64,000 nt of DNA, from positions 62,001 through 126,000 of the forward strand of contig CASWVG010000002.1 of the NCBI GenBank assembly GCA_949472775.1, written 5' to 3'. The position numbers and the translations under genes were made by a program. Numbering within the stretch: the stretch's first letter is position 1; the number at the start of each line of letters is the position of its first letter. The stretch comes from an uncultured Lachnospiraceae bacterium. Lineage in GTDB: Bacteria; Bacillota; Clostridia; Lachnospirales; Lachnospiraceae. Below, in pieces: positions 9,146-18,409 of the stretch. The notes under the pieces were generated by a model. It saw only the letters and a list, made by a program, of their open reading frames with translations, had not been told where the DNA came from and made no database searches.

Positions 9146-10507
9146 ATGCAGAAACCGATGTCGTATAAGAAAATCATAATTTGTGCCGGTGCAGCGTTGG
9201 CGGTGATTGTTGCGGTGGCAGCTATATTTCTATTAAATAAGGAAGAAACATTCCGGTCCATCATGGTTTATGATGTGGAGGGAAGTGCCACGATTGAGCG
9301 GGAGAGTGTGGGAGCCATGAATGCGGCGGAAAACCTGTATCTGGAATCCGGCGACCGTGTCAGCGTAGCGGCCGAATCCAGTATGCGCATGAAACTGGAT
9401 GACGATAAATATGTGATGGCGGAGGCAGATACGATCTTTGCCGTGGAGGCGGAAGGGTCAGCGGCGGATTCCCGGACAAAAATATGTCTGGAACAGGGCG
9501 CGATTACCAATGAAATTCAGCATCCGCTGAGCGAAGGATCCCAGTATGAGACGTCCACACCAAATTCCGTAATGGCGGTCCGCGGGACGATCTACCGTGT
9601 GGAATTGTATATGGATGACAATGGAGACCAGAATACGAAACTATGCTGTTTTCAAGGAAAGGTCGGAGCAAAGCCTGTTCTGCCGGATGGTACATATGGG
9701 GAAGAAATACTGGTTCCGGCAGGAAGCGAGCTGACTGTATATCACGATGGAACAGTGGGAGAAGTAAAAGACATTGCATATAATGAGCTGCCCCGGCAGG
9801 CGGTTGCAAATCTGCTCAGCCTGATGGAGAGTGGCCAGGATGTGACAGGTATCTCCCGGGAGGATCTGGCGCAGATGAATCCAGGGACGGCGGATGCCGG
9901 CGGGACCCCGGAGAATGCAGCCGTGCAGGCGGAACAGGACGGGACAGCGGAAGCGGTTTCAGAGAGCGATGTGCTTATCCATGCAACGGCACATATGACA
10001 GGGAATGGTTCGGCAAACCCGGACGGAGAAACGTGGCATATCCCGATGCCTCAGCCGACAACAGAACAGCCGGCGCCGCAGGCTCCGGCGATCAAAATGC
10101 CAAAGACAACGGCCCCGGTGAACGGTGGCAGCATTGGCCAGGGTAATACGGGGGAAGAAGGTTCGCAGGACGAAAATGCCGGAACCGACTCGGATGACGA
10201 CAGACCAAAGAAAGATAAGCCCGATAAACCGGGTAAACCAAATAAACCCGATAAGCCGGATAAACCGGACGAACCGGATAAGCCCGACAAACCGGATCAG
10301 CCGGACGAACCGGATCAGCCGGATGAACCCTCGGAACCGGTGACTTACACGGTGACCTTTATGTATCAGGAGAAAGTGTTTGCAGTGCAGACCGTTGAAA
10401 GTGGGAAAAATGCCGCGGTACCTGTGCTTATTCCGGCAGAAAGCGGCGCGTGGAATTTTGACTTTGGAACCAGAATTGAGGCGGATACGACAATATCGTG
10501 GAAATAG
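9146..10507 (+). CDS. FecR-domain membrane protein with Pro-Asp-Lys repeat stalk
   Basis: One N-terminal membrane helix (about residues 9-30) is followed by an extracytoplasmic FecR-type domain (about 50-200). Its features are AAENLYLESGDRVSVAAESSMRM-like and NSVMAVRGTIYRVE segments, cut here for brevity. A low-complexity stalk of KPD, EPD and QPD tripeptides (about 358-395) leads to a C-terminal beta-rich segment (TYTVTFMYQEKVFAVQTVES) like Listeria/Bacteroides surface repeats. It lacks the cytoplasmic anti-sigma part of classical FecR. It lies 13 bases before the CHASE2 cyclase gene. FecR-plus-CHASE2-cyclase neighbours are known from other phyla. A shared sensing role at the membrane is likely but unproven. 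Confidence 0.85.
   Translation: MQKPMSYKKIIICAGAALAVIVAVAAIFLLNKEETFRSIMVYDVEGSATIERESVGAMNAAENLYLESGDRVSVAAESSMRMKLDDDKYVMAEADTIFAVEAEGSAADSRTKICLEQGAITNEIQHPLSEGSQYETSTPNSVMAVRGTIYRVELYMDDNGDQNTKLCCFQGKVGAKPVLPDGTYGEEILVPAGSELTVYHDGTVGEVKDIAYNELPRQAVANLLSLMESGQDVTGISREDLAQMNPGTADAGGTPENAAVQAEQDGTAEAVSESDVLIHATAHMTGNGSANPDGETWHIPMPQPTTEQPAPQAPAIKMPKTTAPVNGGSIGQGNTGEEGSQDENAGTDSDDDRPKKDKPDKPGKPNKPDKPDKPDEPDKPDKPDQPDEPDQPDEPSEPVTYTVTFMYQEKVFAVQTVESGKNAAVPVLIPAESGAWNFDFGTRIEADTTISWK
10217..10330 (+). repeat. 9-base tandem repeat encoding Pro-Asp-Lys/Glu/Gln
   Basis: Successive 9-base units of the form AAACCGGAT, with variants, encode KPD, EPD and QPD tripeptides. They form the extended stalk in the FecR-domain protein. 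Such repeats can change length by slippage. Confidence 0.85.
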
Positions 10508-10520
10508 CGGGATTTAAGAG

Positions 10521-12353
10521 ATGGAATATCTGAGTAAACTGAAAACGGTGGCGGTTACTGCCGCCGTTATTCTGGTCTCTTTCGCTTTATTGTATTTTGG
10601 TACGGCGGGTTTTGCAGATATGGGAATATCTGACAGGCTGAACCAGCGGGAGAGTGTTACCAACAAGAAAATATATATTATAGGAATCGACGATAAGACC
10701 CTGGAGCAGTACGGACCCGTCAATACCTGGAGCAGGGAGGTTCCGGCGAAGCTGGTGTCCCTGCTAAACGATACGGACGGTGCGCGTCCTGCTGTGATCG
10801 GATTCGATGTGATCTACAGCGAAGAAGCCGACCGGGAAGGGGATGATACCTTTGCACGCGTCTGCGGGGAGGCGGGCAATGTTGTAGCAGCCATGAGCTT
10901 TTCGTTTAAGGAACGTCCAGAGCAGGGGGCGGACGGCAGGATCGTCTATAATCCCTATCACGTGGATTATGTGATCGAGCCTTATGACAGATTGAAAAAC
11001 GAAGTCATCTGCGGTTTTGCCAACACATTTGTGGATTCGGATGGCTATGTCAGACAGGCCATGGCGTATCTTGATTATGAGGGGAAAAGGGCATACAGTC
11101 TCTCCGCGCAGGTCTATAAATCCTATCGGGAAAGCCGCGGAGAAGAAGCGGTATTTCCGGCTGTTTATGGGAGAAACAATCGGTTTTATTTCACTTATTC
11201 CGGCAAGCCGGGCGGCTACAGTGTCGTCTCCATGGCGGATGTGCTGGACGGTACGGTGGATCCGGCGATTTTTCGGGATGCGGTTGTGCTGGTGGGCGCT
11301 TATGCCGTTGGCATGCAGGATGCCTATATGCCCGCAATAGCCCACAACAGCCAGATGTACGGAGTGGAGATCCATGCCAACATCATAGAAGCGCTGCTGG
11401 AAGGCAGGACACAGCTTCCGGTATCGCCCTTGCTCTATGCGCTGGCTGCGGCGCTTCTGTGCGGCGTATTTTATGTGTGCAGTGAAAAAATGCGGATGCT
11501 GTATTCCACGATTCTTCTTGCCGCACTGATCGTTCTTGACTTTGTCTTTGTAAAAGTGATGTATGGAAACGGATGGATTGTTCCGACGATCCTTCTGCCG
11601 GTCTGCCTGCTTGTCATCTGGCTGGTGCAGATGGTGCGCAGATACCTGGCGGAGATCATGCGCAGACGCAGGGTGATCAATGTCTTTAAGCAGTATGTGG
11701 CGCCCCAGGTGGTGGACAAGATCAGCAAAGACAGAGATTTTGAGCTGGTGATCGGCGGGGAGAACCGTCATATTGCGGTGCTGTTTGTGGACATCAGAGG
11801 ATTTACGACCATGTCGGAGAGCTTAAAGCCGGAGGAAGTGGTTGAAATTCTGAATGAGTATCTGGGGCTTACCACGCAGGCTATTTTTGATAACGGCGGT
11901 ACCCTCGACAAGTTCGTGGGGGACGCGACCATGGCGGTGTTCAACGCGCCTTTCGATCTGGACGACTATATTTTCCGCGCCGTCGCCACCGCATGGGATA
12001 TGCAGGCGGGAGCGGACAGGATCGCCGAGAAATTCCATGAAAGATACGGCAAGAGCGTATCCTTCGGAATCGGCGTTAACTGCGGCAATGCCGTTGTGGG
12101 AAATATTGGCTGCGATTTCCGGATGGACTATACGGCAATCGGAGATACTGTCAATACGGCGGCGAGACTGGAGAGCAATGCAAAACCAGGACAGATTCTG
12201 ATCAGTAAAGAAGTTTATGAGGCGGTAAAAGACAGAGTTTTGGTGACGCCGATCGGGGAGATCCCCCTGAAAGGAAAGAGCAACGGCGTATTTGTATATC
12301 AGGTAGACAGTGTGGGAAACGCGGAAAGTACTTCTAAAGCGCAGCAAAGCTGA
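10521..12353 (+). CDS. CHASE2-domain class III adenylate/guanylate cyclase
   Basis: This is a membrane receptor cyclase of 610 residues. One N-terminal helix (about 8-30) is followed by an extracellular CHASE2 domain (about 40-300) with IGIDDKTLEQYGP and VVLVGAYAVGMQDAYMP. Three closely spaced helices (about 300-375) then lead to a cytoplasmic class III cyclase domain (about 410-590). Metal-binding aspartates lie in VLFVDIRGFTTMSE and FVGDATMAVF. The base-selecting positions LDKFVGD and DYTAIGDTVN, with VNTAARLE, fit an adenylate cyclase, so cAMP is the likelier product. It sits directly after the FecR gene. Class III cyclases are uncommon in Lachnospiraceae-type genomes. Confidence 0.93.
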   Translation: MEYLSKLKTVAVTAAVILVSFALLYFGTAGFADMGISDRLNQRESVTNKKIYIIGIDDKTLEQYGPVNTWSREVPAKLVSLLNDTDGARPAVIGFDVIYSEEADREGDDTFARVCGEAGNVVAAMSFSFKERPEQGADGRIVYNPYHVDYVIEPYDRLKNEVICGFANTFVDSDGYVRQAMAYLDYEGKRAYSLSAQVYKSYRESRGEEAVFPAVYGRNNRFYFTYSGKPGGYSVVSMADVLDGTVDPAIFRDAVVLVGAYAVGMQDAYMPAIAHNSQMYGVEIHANIIEALLEGRTQLPVSPLLYALAAALLCGVFYVCSEKMRMLYSTILLAALIVLDFVFVKVMYGNGWIVPTILLPVCLLVIWLVQMVRRYLAEIMRRRRVINVFKQYVAPQVVDKISKDRDFELVIGGENRHIAVLFVDIRGFTTMSESLKPEEVVEILNEYLGLTTQAIFDNGGTLDKFVGDATMAVFNAPFDLDDYIFRAVATAWDMQAGADRIAEKFHERYGKSVSFGIGVNCGNAVVGNIGCDFRMDYTAIGDTVNTAARLESNAKPGQILISKEVYEAVKDRVLVTPIGEIPLKGKSNGVFVYQVDSVGNAESTSKAQQS

Positions 12354-12429
12354 CTGGAAAGTACGGAGTTTCGCGTAAGAGAATGACTGAAATACAGTAT
12401 TCTCCGCACAGCTACGGGGAGTGTGGACA

Positions 12430-13287
12430 ATGAGCAAGCTATATTTGGTTCCTAACAGGAAGGACATGGTGCGGATGTGCGCTCTGGCTGCAGAGTACGG
12501 GTGTGCGTTCGAGTATAATGACTTTTTTGCACCGAAGGTTATGGATGATCCGCAAAGGCAGGAAAAGATTATAGAAGACTACAAAACGTGCATAAATGGA
12601 TGGTTTAGAGAATGCAATTTTGAAGGAGGTATGTCCGGGAATTGTGTTTTTCCGGATGTATTTTCGAAAGATACCATGCACGGGGCGTTCCTGGATGTGA
12701 CGATCCACAGCGACGATCCCATGATTGCGCACGTGTCCAGACAGCGGGTGCTGCAGTCCATGGAAACCGCAAAAAACATGGGACTGAAAGGCGTTGTGTT
12801 CCATACGGGACGGCTGGGGGGCTTTCGGGCGCCGGATTATCTGAGAAACTGGCGCGACAGAAATGAGGCTTTTTTTACGGAGATTGCGCTTCAATATCCT
12901 GCGCAGCAGATTTATATGGAGAACATGTTTGACGAGGCGCCGGATATACTGGCGGGTCTGGCGGAAAGGATGCGTGATGTCGGGAATTTCGGCGTCTGTC
13001 TGGATTATGCCCACGCTATGCTGTCGAAGTGCCCGGGACGGGAGTGGATTGAGGCGCTGGCGCCTTACATCCGCCATATCCACATCAATGACAACGATTT
13101 GCAAAATGATCTGCACCTGCCGGTTGGAGAAGGAACGTTGGACTGGCAGGAGTTTGACAGGCTGATCAGACAGCATCGTGTGGAAGCGCCGGTGCTGGTG
13201 GAAGTAAGCGGCTATGAGGCACAGGAGAAATCGCTTCGGTATATGAAGCGCAACGGGATCTATCCGATGGAAAGGGAGCAAATTTGA
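12430..13287 (+). CDS. Sugar-phosphate isomerase/epimerase-like TIM barrel (AP endonuclease 2 fold)
   Basis: This 285-residue cytoplasmic enzyme belongs to the xylose-isomerase-like/endonuclease IV superfamily. Candidate metal-binding residues lie in VVFHTGRLGG, IYMENMF, VCLDYAHAML, HIHINDND and LPVGEGTLDW, which follow the family order. ATG 12430 has GGGGAG 8 bases upstream and is preferred to the track's GTG at 12421. It could be a sugar epimerase/isomerase or a nuclease-like enzyme, and the substrate cannot be read from sequence. It ends 49 bases before the GAF-HD-GYP gene. Confidence 0.85.
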   Translation: MSKLYLVPNRKDMVRMCALAAEYGCAFEYNDFFAPKVMDDPQRQEKIIEDYKTCINGWFRECNFEGGMSGNCVFPDVFSKDTMHGAFLDVTIHSDDPMIAHVSRQRVLQSMETAKNMGLKGVVFHTGRLGGFRAPDYLRNWRDRNEAFFTEIALQYPAQQIYMENMFDEAPDILAGLAERMRDVGNFGVCLDYAHAMLSKCPGREWIEALAPYIRHIHINDNDLQNDLHLPVGEGTLDWQEFDRLIRQHRVEAPVLVEVSGYEAQEKSLRYMKRNGIYPMEREQI

Positions 13288-13336
13288 GATTAGGTTTGCG
13301 TTCCTTGGCATGGAACGTTTCGGAATGGAGGAAATG

Positions 13337-14809
13337 ATGCATCTGCAATATGAAGACTTTGAAAAGATAATGGACATTGGTATAAGCCTTTCCACGGAAA
13401 GAGACAGAAACTGCCTGCTCATGACTATTCTGGATAAAGGGATGGAGATTACGAACTGTGATGCAAGCACCCTGTATCTGTATGAGAACAATGAACTTAA
13501 GTTTCAGCTAATGAAGACGCTCTCCAAGGGGATCAGCAGAGGGCTGGACGGAGAACCCATTGATCTGCCGCCCGTGCCGATGAAAGAGGGAAATGTGTGT
13601 TCCTATGCGGCAATTCACCGGGAAGTCGTGAATATACCGGATGTGTATGCCAGCAGCCAGTTTGATTTTTCCGGTCCCAGGCAGTATGACAGCTTAACCG
13701 GATACCGCACGAAGTCACAGCTTGTCGTACCCCTTGTCAATAATGAAAACGAACTGATCGGCGTACTGCAGTTGATCAATGCCATGGATGAAAGAGGAGA
13801 CGTGATTGCCTTCAACGAAGAGTATGATATTATTATCCGGTCGCTGGGAGCCATTGCGGCGATTGAGCTGACGAATCTTTCTTATATGGAGGCGCTGAAG
13901 GCGCAGATTTATTCTTTTGTGGAGGCGCTCACAACGGCTCTGGAGAAGAGGACGCCGTACAACGCCCTGCATACAAGGAATGTGGAAAAATACGCGAGCC
14001 TTCTGGCGGATTATATTACTGAATTACATAGAGAAGGAAAATGCGATAAGTCATTTGACCCGGAGAGAAAAGAACAGTTGATGCTGGCGGCGCTCATTCA
14101 CGATATCGGTAAGATGGTGGTTCCCTTAAGCATTATGAACAAGGCGACCAGGCTGGATACGCGGCTTGAGAAGGTGGACGACCGGTTTGCGCTGCTAAAG
14201 GCGTTGTATGAGATCGATATGCTGCAAGGCAGAATCACCCGTGAGGAGTACGCGGCGGTTGAAAAGGATCTGGAGTCGGAACTTGGCTTTATTCATGAAA
14301 TGGATGTGACTGGCCATGTGAGTGACGAAGACTGCGAACATATCAGACAGCTTGCGGAAAAACAGCATGTCAGTGAAGCCGGGGAGCGGCTTTCGTATCT
14401 GACGGAGAAAGAGGCGGAATGTCTGTGTATCCGAAGCGGCACGCTGACGGTGAAAGAGCGCAAAGAGATGGAAAACCATGTGGTCATGACGTCCAAAATT
14501 CTGGAGAAGGTGCAGTTCTATAAAGGATTTTCCATGGTGCCCAAGTGGGTGGGCGCCCATCACGAGTATCTGGACGGCAGCGGCTACCCGAACGGCCTGA
14601 AGGGCGAAGAGCTTGATCTGGAGACGCGGCTTCTGACGGTGGTGGACATCTATGATGCCCTGGTGGCTACAGACAGACCTTATAAACAGCCGATTTCAAG
14701 ACCTAAAGCGATTCAGATACTGAAGGATATGGCGCAGAGAGGAAAAGTTGACTTACAGCTTGTGGAGTGGCTGGACGAGGCGCTGGGTAAGGAGAGCGCA
14801 TCGCAATAA
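13337..14809 (+). CDS. GAF-HD-GYP cyclic-di-GMP phosphodiesterase-like protein
   Basis: This cytoplasmic protein has an N-terminal GAF domain (about residues 10-170: CDASTLYLYENNEL, LVVPLVNNENELIGVLQLIN) and a C-terminal HD-GYP domain. The metal motif LIHDIGKMVVP and the signature AHHEYLDGSGYPNG are intact, so c-di-GMP hydrolysis is likely. About 120 residues are inserted between the HD and HHE motifs, more than in compact HD-GYP proteins; the insert is acidic and helical. Several ATGs crowd the start. ATG 13337 is chosen because GGAGG lies about 5 bases upstream, while 13310 has no ribosome-binding site. Confidence 0.9.
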   Translation: MHLQYEDFEKIMDIGISLSTERDRNCLLMTILDKGMEITNCDASTLYLYENNELKFQLMKTLSKGISRGLDGEPIDLPPVPMKEGNVCSYAAIHREVVNIPDVYASSQFDFSGPRQYDSLTGYRTKSQLVVPLVNNENELIGVLQLINAMDERGDVIAFNEEYDIIIRSLGAIAAIELTNLSYMEALKAQIYSFVEALTTALEKRTPYNALHTRNVEKYASLLADYITELHREGKCDKSFDPERKEQLMLAALIHDIGKMVVPLSIMNKATRLDTRLEKVDDRFALLKALYEIDMLQGRITREEYAAVEKDLESELGFIHEMDVTGHVSDEDCEHIRQLAEKQHVSEAGERLSYLTEKEAECLCIRSGTLTVKERKEMENHVVMTSKILEKVQFYKGFSMVPKWVGAHHEYLDGSGYPNGLKGEELDLETRLLTVVDIYDALVATDRPYKQPISRPKAIQILKDMAQRGKVDLQLVEWLDEALGKESASQ

Positions 14810-14867
14810 CTGATGCGCGCAACATGCGAAAAGACGCGCATTTCATTGATAAATGAAAGGACAACTG

Positions 14868-15572
14868 ATGAACCCATACAAAATCCTCCTTGTGGAGGAC
14901 GACGCTGAGATCAGCGAAATGTTAAAAAACTATCTGGAGACCGAAAACTATGAGGTGGCGTGCGCCCTTGACGGACAGCACGCCTGTGCTATGTTTGACG
15001 ATACGCCCTTTGACCTTGTGCTTCTGGATCTGATGATTCCGAAGGTGAGCGGTATAGGCGTGATGCAGCATATCCGGGAAAAAAGCTATGTGCCGATCAT
15101 CATTCTCTCGGCAAAGGATTCGGAGAGCGATAAGACGCTCGGACTTGGTCTGGGGGCGGACGATTATATCACGAAACCTTTTTCCGTGGTGGAGGTGCTG
15201 GCACGGATCAAGGCGGCACTGCGGCGGACCATGCAGTATGACGGTGTGGTCGCGGATACGCCCGCCGTATTAAAAGCCGGGGAACTGACCATGAATCTGT
15301 CAGATTATACGGTGAAAAAGAGAGATGAGACGATTGAACTGACGGCGAAAGAATTTGAAATACTGAAGCTTTTTATGCAGAATCCGAAGAAGGTTTACAC
15401 AAAGGAACAGCTTTATTCCTTTGTGTGGAACGACGCGTACTGCGGGGATGAAAACGCCGTGAACGTGCATATCAGCAGACTGCGCAACAAGATCGAGGAG
15501 GATCCGCGCAGTCCGAAGTATGTGCTGACAGTCTGGGGAATTGGGTATAAACTCGGGGAGTGTGAGAGGTAG
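14868..15572 (+). CDS. OmpR/PhoB-family response regulator
   Basis: This 234-residue DNA-binding regulator has a receiver domain (about 1-120) with acidic pocket EDD, phospho-acceptor D54 (VLLDLMIPK) and the conserved KPF. A winged-helix effector follows (about 140-230; LTAKEFEILKLF, NAVNVHISRLRNKIEED). ATG 14868 follows GAAAGG at about 7 bases; the track start at 14853 includes that site. The kinase gene starts 7 bases after the stop, and an ABC exporter follows, so the regulator probably controls those transport genes. Confidence 0.95.
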   Translation: MNPYKILLVEDDAEISEMLKNYLETENYEVACALDGQHACAMFDDTPFDLVLLDLMIPKVSGIGVMQHIREKSYVPIIILSAKDSESDKTLGLGLGADDYITKPFSVVEVLARIKAALRRTMQYDGVVADTPAVLKAGELTMNLSDYTVKKRDETIELTAKEFEILKLFMQNPKKVYTKEQLYSFVWNDAYCGDENAVNVHISRLRNKIEEDPRSPKYVLTVWGIGYKLGECER

Positions 15573-15579
15573 CAGAAAT

Positions 15580-16548
15580 ATGGATATGCTGATATTTGCA
15601 GTGGGGGCGATGGCAGCAGTTCTGGCTGTTGTCGTGCTGTACCAACAGTTTGCATTCCGCAGCGGCACGCAGAAGAAACTGCGTGAAATCCATCAGCGGC
15701 TGAAGGAAATCTTAGATACGGACAGCGGCGAGCGGGTGATGGTTTTCACAGATAATAGAGAACTGATGGAGCTGGCGGCGCAGATGAACCGTCTTCTGGA
15801 GGAGAAGGCAAAGACAGAGGCGGATTTTCGCCGTTCCGAGATAGCTTCCAGAAAAATGCTGTCCAATATTTCCCACGATTTAAAGACGCCCCTGACTGTG
15901 ATCAAGGGCTATCTGGAAATTATGCGGACGAAGACAGAGGCGGCTTTGGAGGCGCAGGCAGGAACAGGAATGAGCGCGGAATTGCAAATGCTGGAGAAAG
16001 CGGAGCAGAAAGCGCAGGCGCTTATGGAGCTGATAGACAGCTTCTTTTCTTTGGCAAAAATTGAGGCGGGTGACACGGAGGTGGCGCTTTCCCGGCTGGA
16101 CGTCTGCGAGGTTTGCCGGGAGAGCGTTCTTGATTTTTATGAGATACTGACAGGAGCGGATTTTCAGGTGGAGATCGGGCTGCCGGAAACGCCTGTTTAC
16201 GCGCAGGGAAACAGGGAGGCTTTGCAGCGCATTCTGTCCAACCTGATTTCCAACGTGATCCGCTATGGCTCTGAGGGGAAGTATCTGGGCGTTTTTCTAA
16301 GAACGGACGAGCGGGCGGTATCTATAGACGTGACCGACAAGGGAAAAGGAATTGAAAGCGCGTTTGCGCAGAGCGTGTTCGAGCGGCTTTTTACCATGGA
16401 GGACTCCCGCAGCCGGAGCGTGCAGGGCAACGGTCTGGGGCTGACCATCGCCAAAAAGCTGGCGGAAAAGATGGGCGGGGATCTGACACTGGAGAGCGTG
16501 CCCCATGTGAGGACAGTTTTTACGGTCACGCTAAAACGGGTATTATAA
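15580..16548 (+). CDS. Sensor histidine kinase with a single N-terminal helix
   Basis: From ATG 15580 (GAGAGG 10 bases upstream) the protein is 323 residues. One membrane helix spans about residues 3-22, with essentially no extracellular domain. A HisKA domain with phospho-acceptor H99 (NISHDLKTPLTVIKGYLE) leads into a HATPase_c domain with N-box (LSNLISNVIRYG), DKGKGI and GNGLGLTIAKKL. Kinases this reduced usually sense within the membrane or through a partner. The adjacent ABC transporter is the obvious candidate, as in bacteriocin-detoxification modules. The track start at 15541 overlaps the regulator gene and is rejected. Confidence 0.94.
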   Translation: MDMLIFAVGAMAAVLAVVVLYQQFAFRSGTQKKLREIHQRLKEILDTDSGERVMVFTDNRELMELAAQMNRLLEEKAKTEADFRRSEIASRKMLSNISHDLKTPLTVIKGYLEIMRTKTEAALEAQAGTGMSAELQMLEKAEQKAQALMELIDSFFSLAKIEAGDTEVALSRLDVCEVCRESVLDFYEILTGADFQVEIGLPETPVYAQGNREALQRILSNLISNVIRYGSEGKYLGVFLRTDERAVSIDVTDKGKGIESAFAQSVFERLFTMEDSRSRSVQGNGLGLTIAKKLAEKMGGDLTLESVPHVRTVFTVTLKRVL

Positions 16549-16714
16549 AGAGTGAGGGAACTGACAGACTTGTCATAATGCTTTTGCGGTGATAAAGTAC
16601 GTTCCGAAAGAAATTTGTAAGAATTGAGCAAGAGTTTTGAAAATTGCAGCCGTTACAATAGGTTATAGTACATCGAAGAAAGAACATTTGACGTACCAGA
16701 AAGGAGGCAGCAAA

Positions 16715-17644
16715 ATGTCTTACATTTTACAAACAAGCCGCCTTACCAAAACCATCGGCGGCAAAGAACTGGTAAGGGATGTGGATATCCACGTAAAAAA
16801 GGGAGAAATCTACGGGTTTCTGGGGCCCAACGGCGCAGGCAAGACGACCGTTATGAAAATGATTATGAACCTCTGGAAACCGACCATGGGTTCCATTGAG
16901 ATTTTCGGAAAGCCGCTCACGCCGCAGTCCTACGAGGTGATGAGGCGGATCGGCAGCATCATTGAATTTCCCACATTTAATGAGCACATGACGGGGTATG
17001 AAAATCTGCGTATGCACTGTGAGTATATGGGTTTTTACCAGCACGGCAGCGTGGAAACGGCTTTGGAAATGCTTGATCTGACGGCGGCGGCAAAAACCCC
17101 CGTCAAGAATTATTCCCTCGGTATGAAGGAGCGTCTGGGAATTGCGAGGGCAATTTTATGTAAACCAGAGCTGCTGATTCTCGACGAGCCTACCAACGGG
17201 CTTGACCCGGCAGGTATGAAACAGATCCGCGAACTGCTGCGGATGCTCAGCGCAGAGCAGGGGACGACGATTGTGGTGTCTTCCCACATTCTCTCGGAGA
17301 TCGAGAGCATGGCGGACACGATTGGTATCATACATCAAGGCAGGATGAAAAAGGAAATCGGTCTGAAAGAAATTGAGGAGATGAGTCTGGCATATATCGA
17401 ACTGGCGGTGGAGAACCCGGAGAGGGCGGCTTATGTGCTTGCCGATAAGCTTGGACTTGCCAATTTTAAGGTGATCGACGGCGGCGTGATCCGTATTTAT
17501 GACAATCGTGTCACAACTGAGCAGATTGTGAAGGCGTTTGCCTCAAATGAGGTGGCAGTTACTTCGCTTGGAAGAAAGGCGGAGACGTTGGAAGACTATT
17601 TTTTGAAACTGACCGGAGGGAGAACGGGAGAAGAAATTCTATGA
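16715..17644 (+). CDS. ABC transporter ATP-binding protein, BcrA/antibiotic-export type
   Basis: This 310-residue nucleotide-binding subunit drives export by the next-door permease. It shows Walker A (GPNGAGKTT), signature (YSLGMKERLGIA), Walker B (LLILDEPTNGLDP) and H-loop (VVSSHILSEIE), followed by a C-terminal regulatory extension of about 90 residues as in BcrA-like proteins. ATG 16715 follows a perfect AAAGGAGG, and the 26 extra residues in the track are leader sequence. Position after a two-component pair suggests antimicrobial-peptide resistance or immunity, which is inference from context. Confidence 0.95.
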   Translation: MSYILQTSRLTKTIGGKELVRDVDIHVKKGEIYGFLGPNGAGKTTVMKMIMNLWKPTMGSIEIFGKPLTPQSYEVMRRIGSIIEFPTFNEHMTGYENLRMHCEYMGFYQHGSVETALEMLDLTAAAKTPVKNYSLGMKERLGIARAILCKPELLILDEPTNGLDPAGMKQIRELLRMLSAEQGTTIVVSSHILSEIESMADTIGIIHQGRMKKEIGLKEIEEMSLAYIELAVENPERAAYVLADKLGLANFKVIDGGVIRIYDNRVTTEQIVKAFASNEVAVTSLGRKAETLEDYFLKLTGGRTGEEIL

Positions 17645-17719
17645 TGCAGCGGCAAATCACTCTTGTGTAAAAGAAAGCCTGAAAACGGCATTCTCTGTAT
17701 GGATGTTAAGGAGGAAACT

Positions 17720-18409
17720 ATGTGTAAACTTATAAAACTGGAATGGAAGAAAAACAACGTTTTGAAATATATCCGGAATGCGGCGATTACGACAACGGTT
17801 CTTTTGCTGCTTCTGCTGATGGCGGCGGGGGAGCTGGAGACGGAGGAGACGGTGCAGTCCTATGGCAAAAGTATGCTGGGCATGTCTGTGGGGATGTTCG
17901 TCCATGTGTCGTACATTGTCTTTACGGGCGTGATGATTGCGGCATACATTGTGGGTGCCTATGAGAAAAAGACCATCAATCTGATGTATTCCTATCCGAT
18001 TAAGCGCAGTAAAATTATTCTTTCAAAAATAGGCGCGGTGTGGCTTTTTAACTTTGCGGCGATGGTGTTCAGCAAGGCTGCGATTTATCTCGTGCTGATT
18101 GCTTCAAAGCCCTTTACGGGTATATCCGCCGCGAGTCTTGCGGTCGGGGAACCGTCGTTCTGGGTGGACGCCGTACTGTCCGCTGCGGCGATGGTGAGCA
18201 TCAGCTTTATCGCGCTGCCGGTAGGCCTTAAAATGAAGTCGTCCAAGGCGGCGATCGTTTCGTCTGTTATCATCGTCTGCTTCACGCAGGGTGGGATCGG
18301 TTCGGCGACTCTGGCAAATAATATGGCTTTTTATGCGGTTTTGTTTGTGGTGGCGGTAGTGTCCGTCTGGCTTTCGGTCTGCCGGGTGGAGACGCGGGAT
18401 GTGATGTGA
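17720..18409 (+). CDS. ABC-2 family transporter permease
   Basis: This 229-residue integral membrane protein has about six hydrophobic segments and the N-terminal LIKLEWKKNNVLKYIR motif typical of BcrB/LanE-type permeases. It is the membrane partner of the preceding ATPase. ATG 17720 follows AAGGAGG. The track start at 17663 lies in the intergenic leader. The permease is small and lacks the large extracellular domain of BceB, so this is not a canonical Bce sensing transporter. It is the last gene of the regulator-kinase-ATPase-permease unit. Confidence 0.9.
   Translation: MCKLIKLEWKKNNVLKYIRNAAITTTVLLLLLLMAAGELETEETVQSYGKSMLGMSVGMFVHVSYIVFTGVMIAAYIVGAYEKKTINLMYSYPIKRSKIILSKIGAVWLFNFAAMVFSKAAIYLVLIASKPFTGISAASLAVGEPSFWVDAVLSAAAMVSISFIALPVGLKMKSSKAAIVSSVIIVCFTQGGIGSATLANNMAFYAVLFVVAVVSVWLSVCRVETRDVM

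Noticed and set aside
10217-10330. Short direct repeats that might suggest CRISPR
   Set aside because: They are 9-base in-frame coding repeats (Pro-Asp-Lys) with no spacers.
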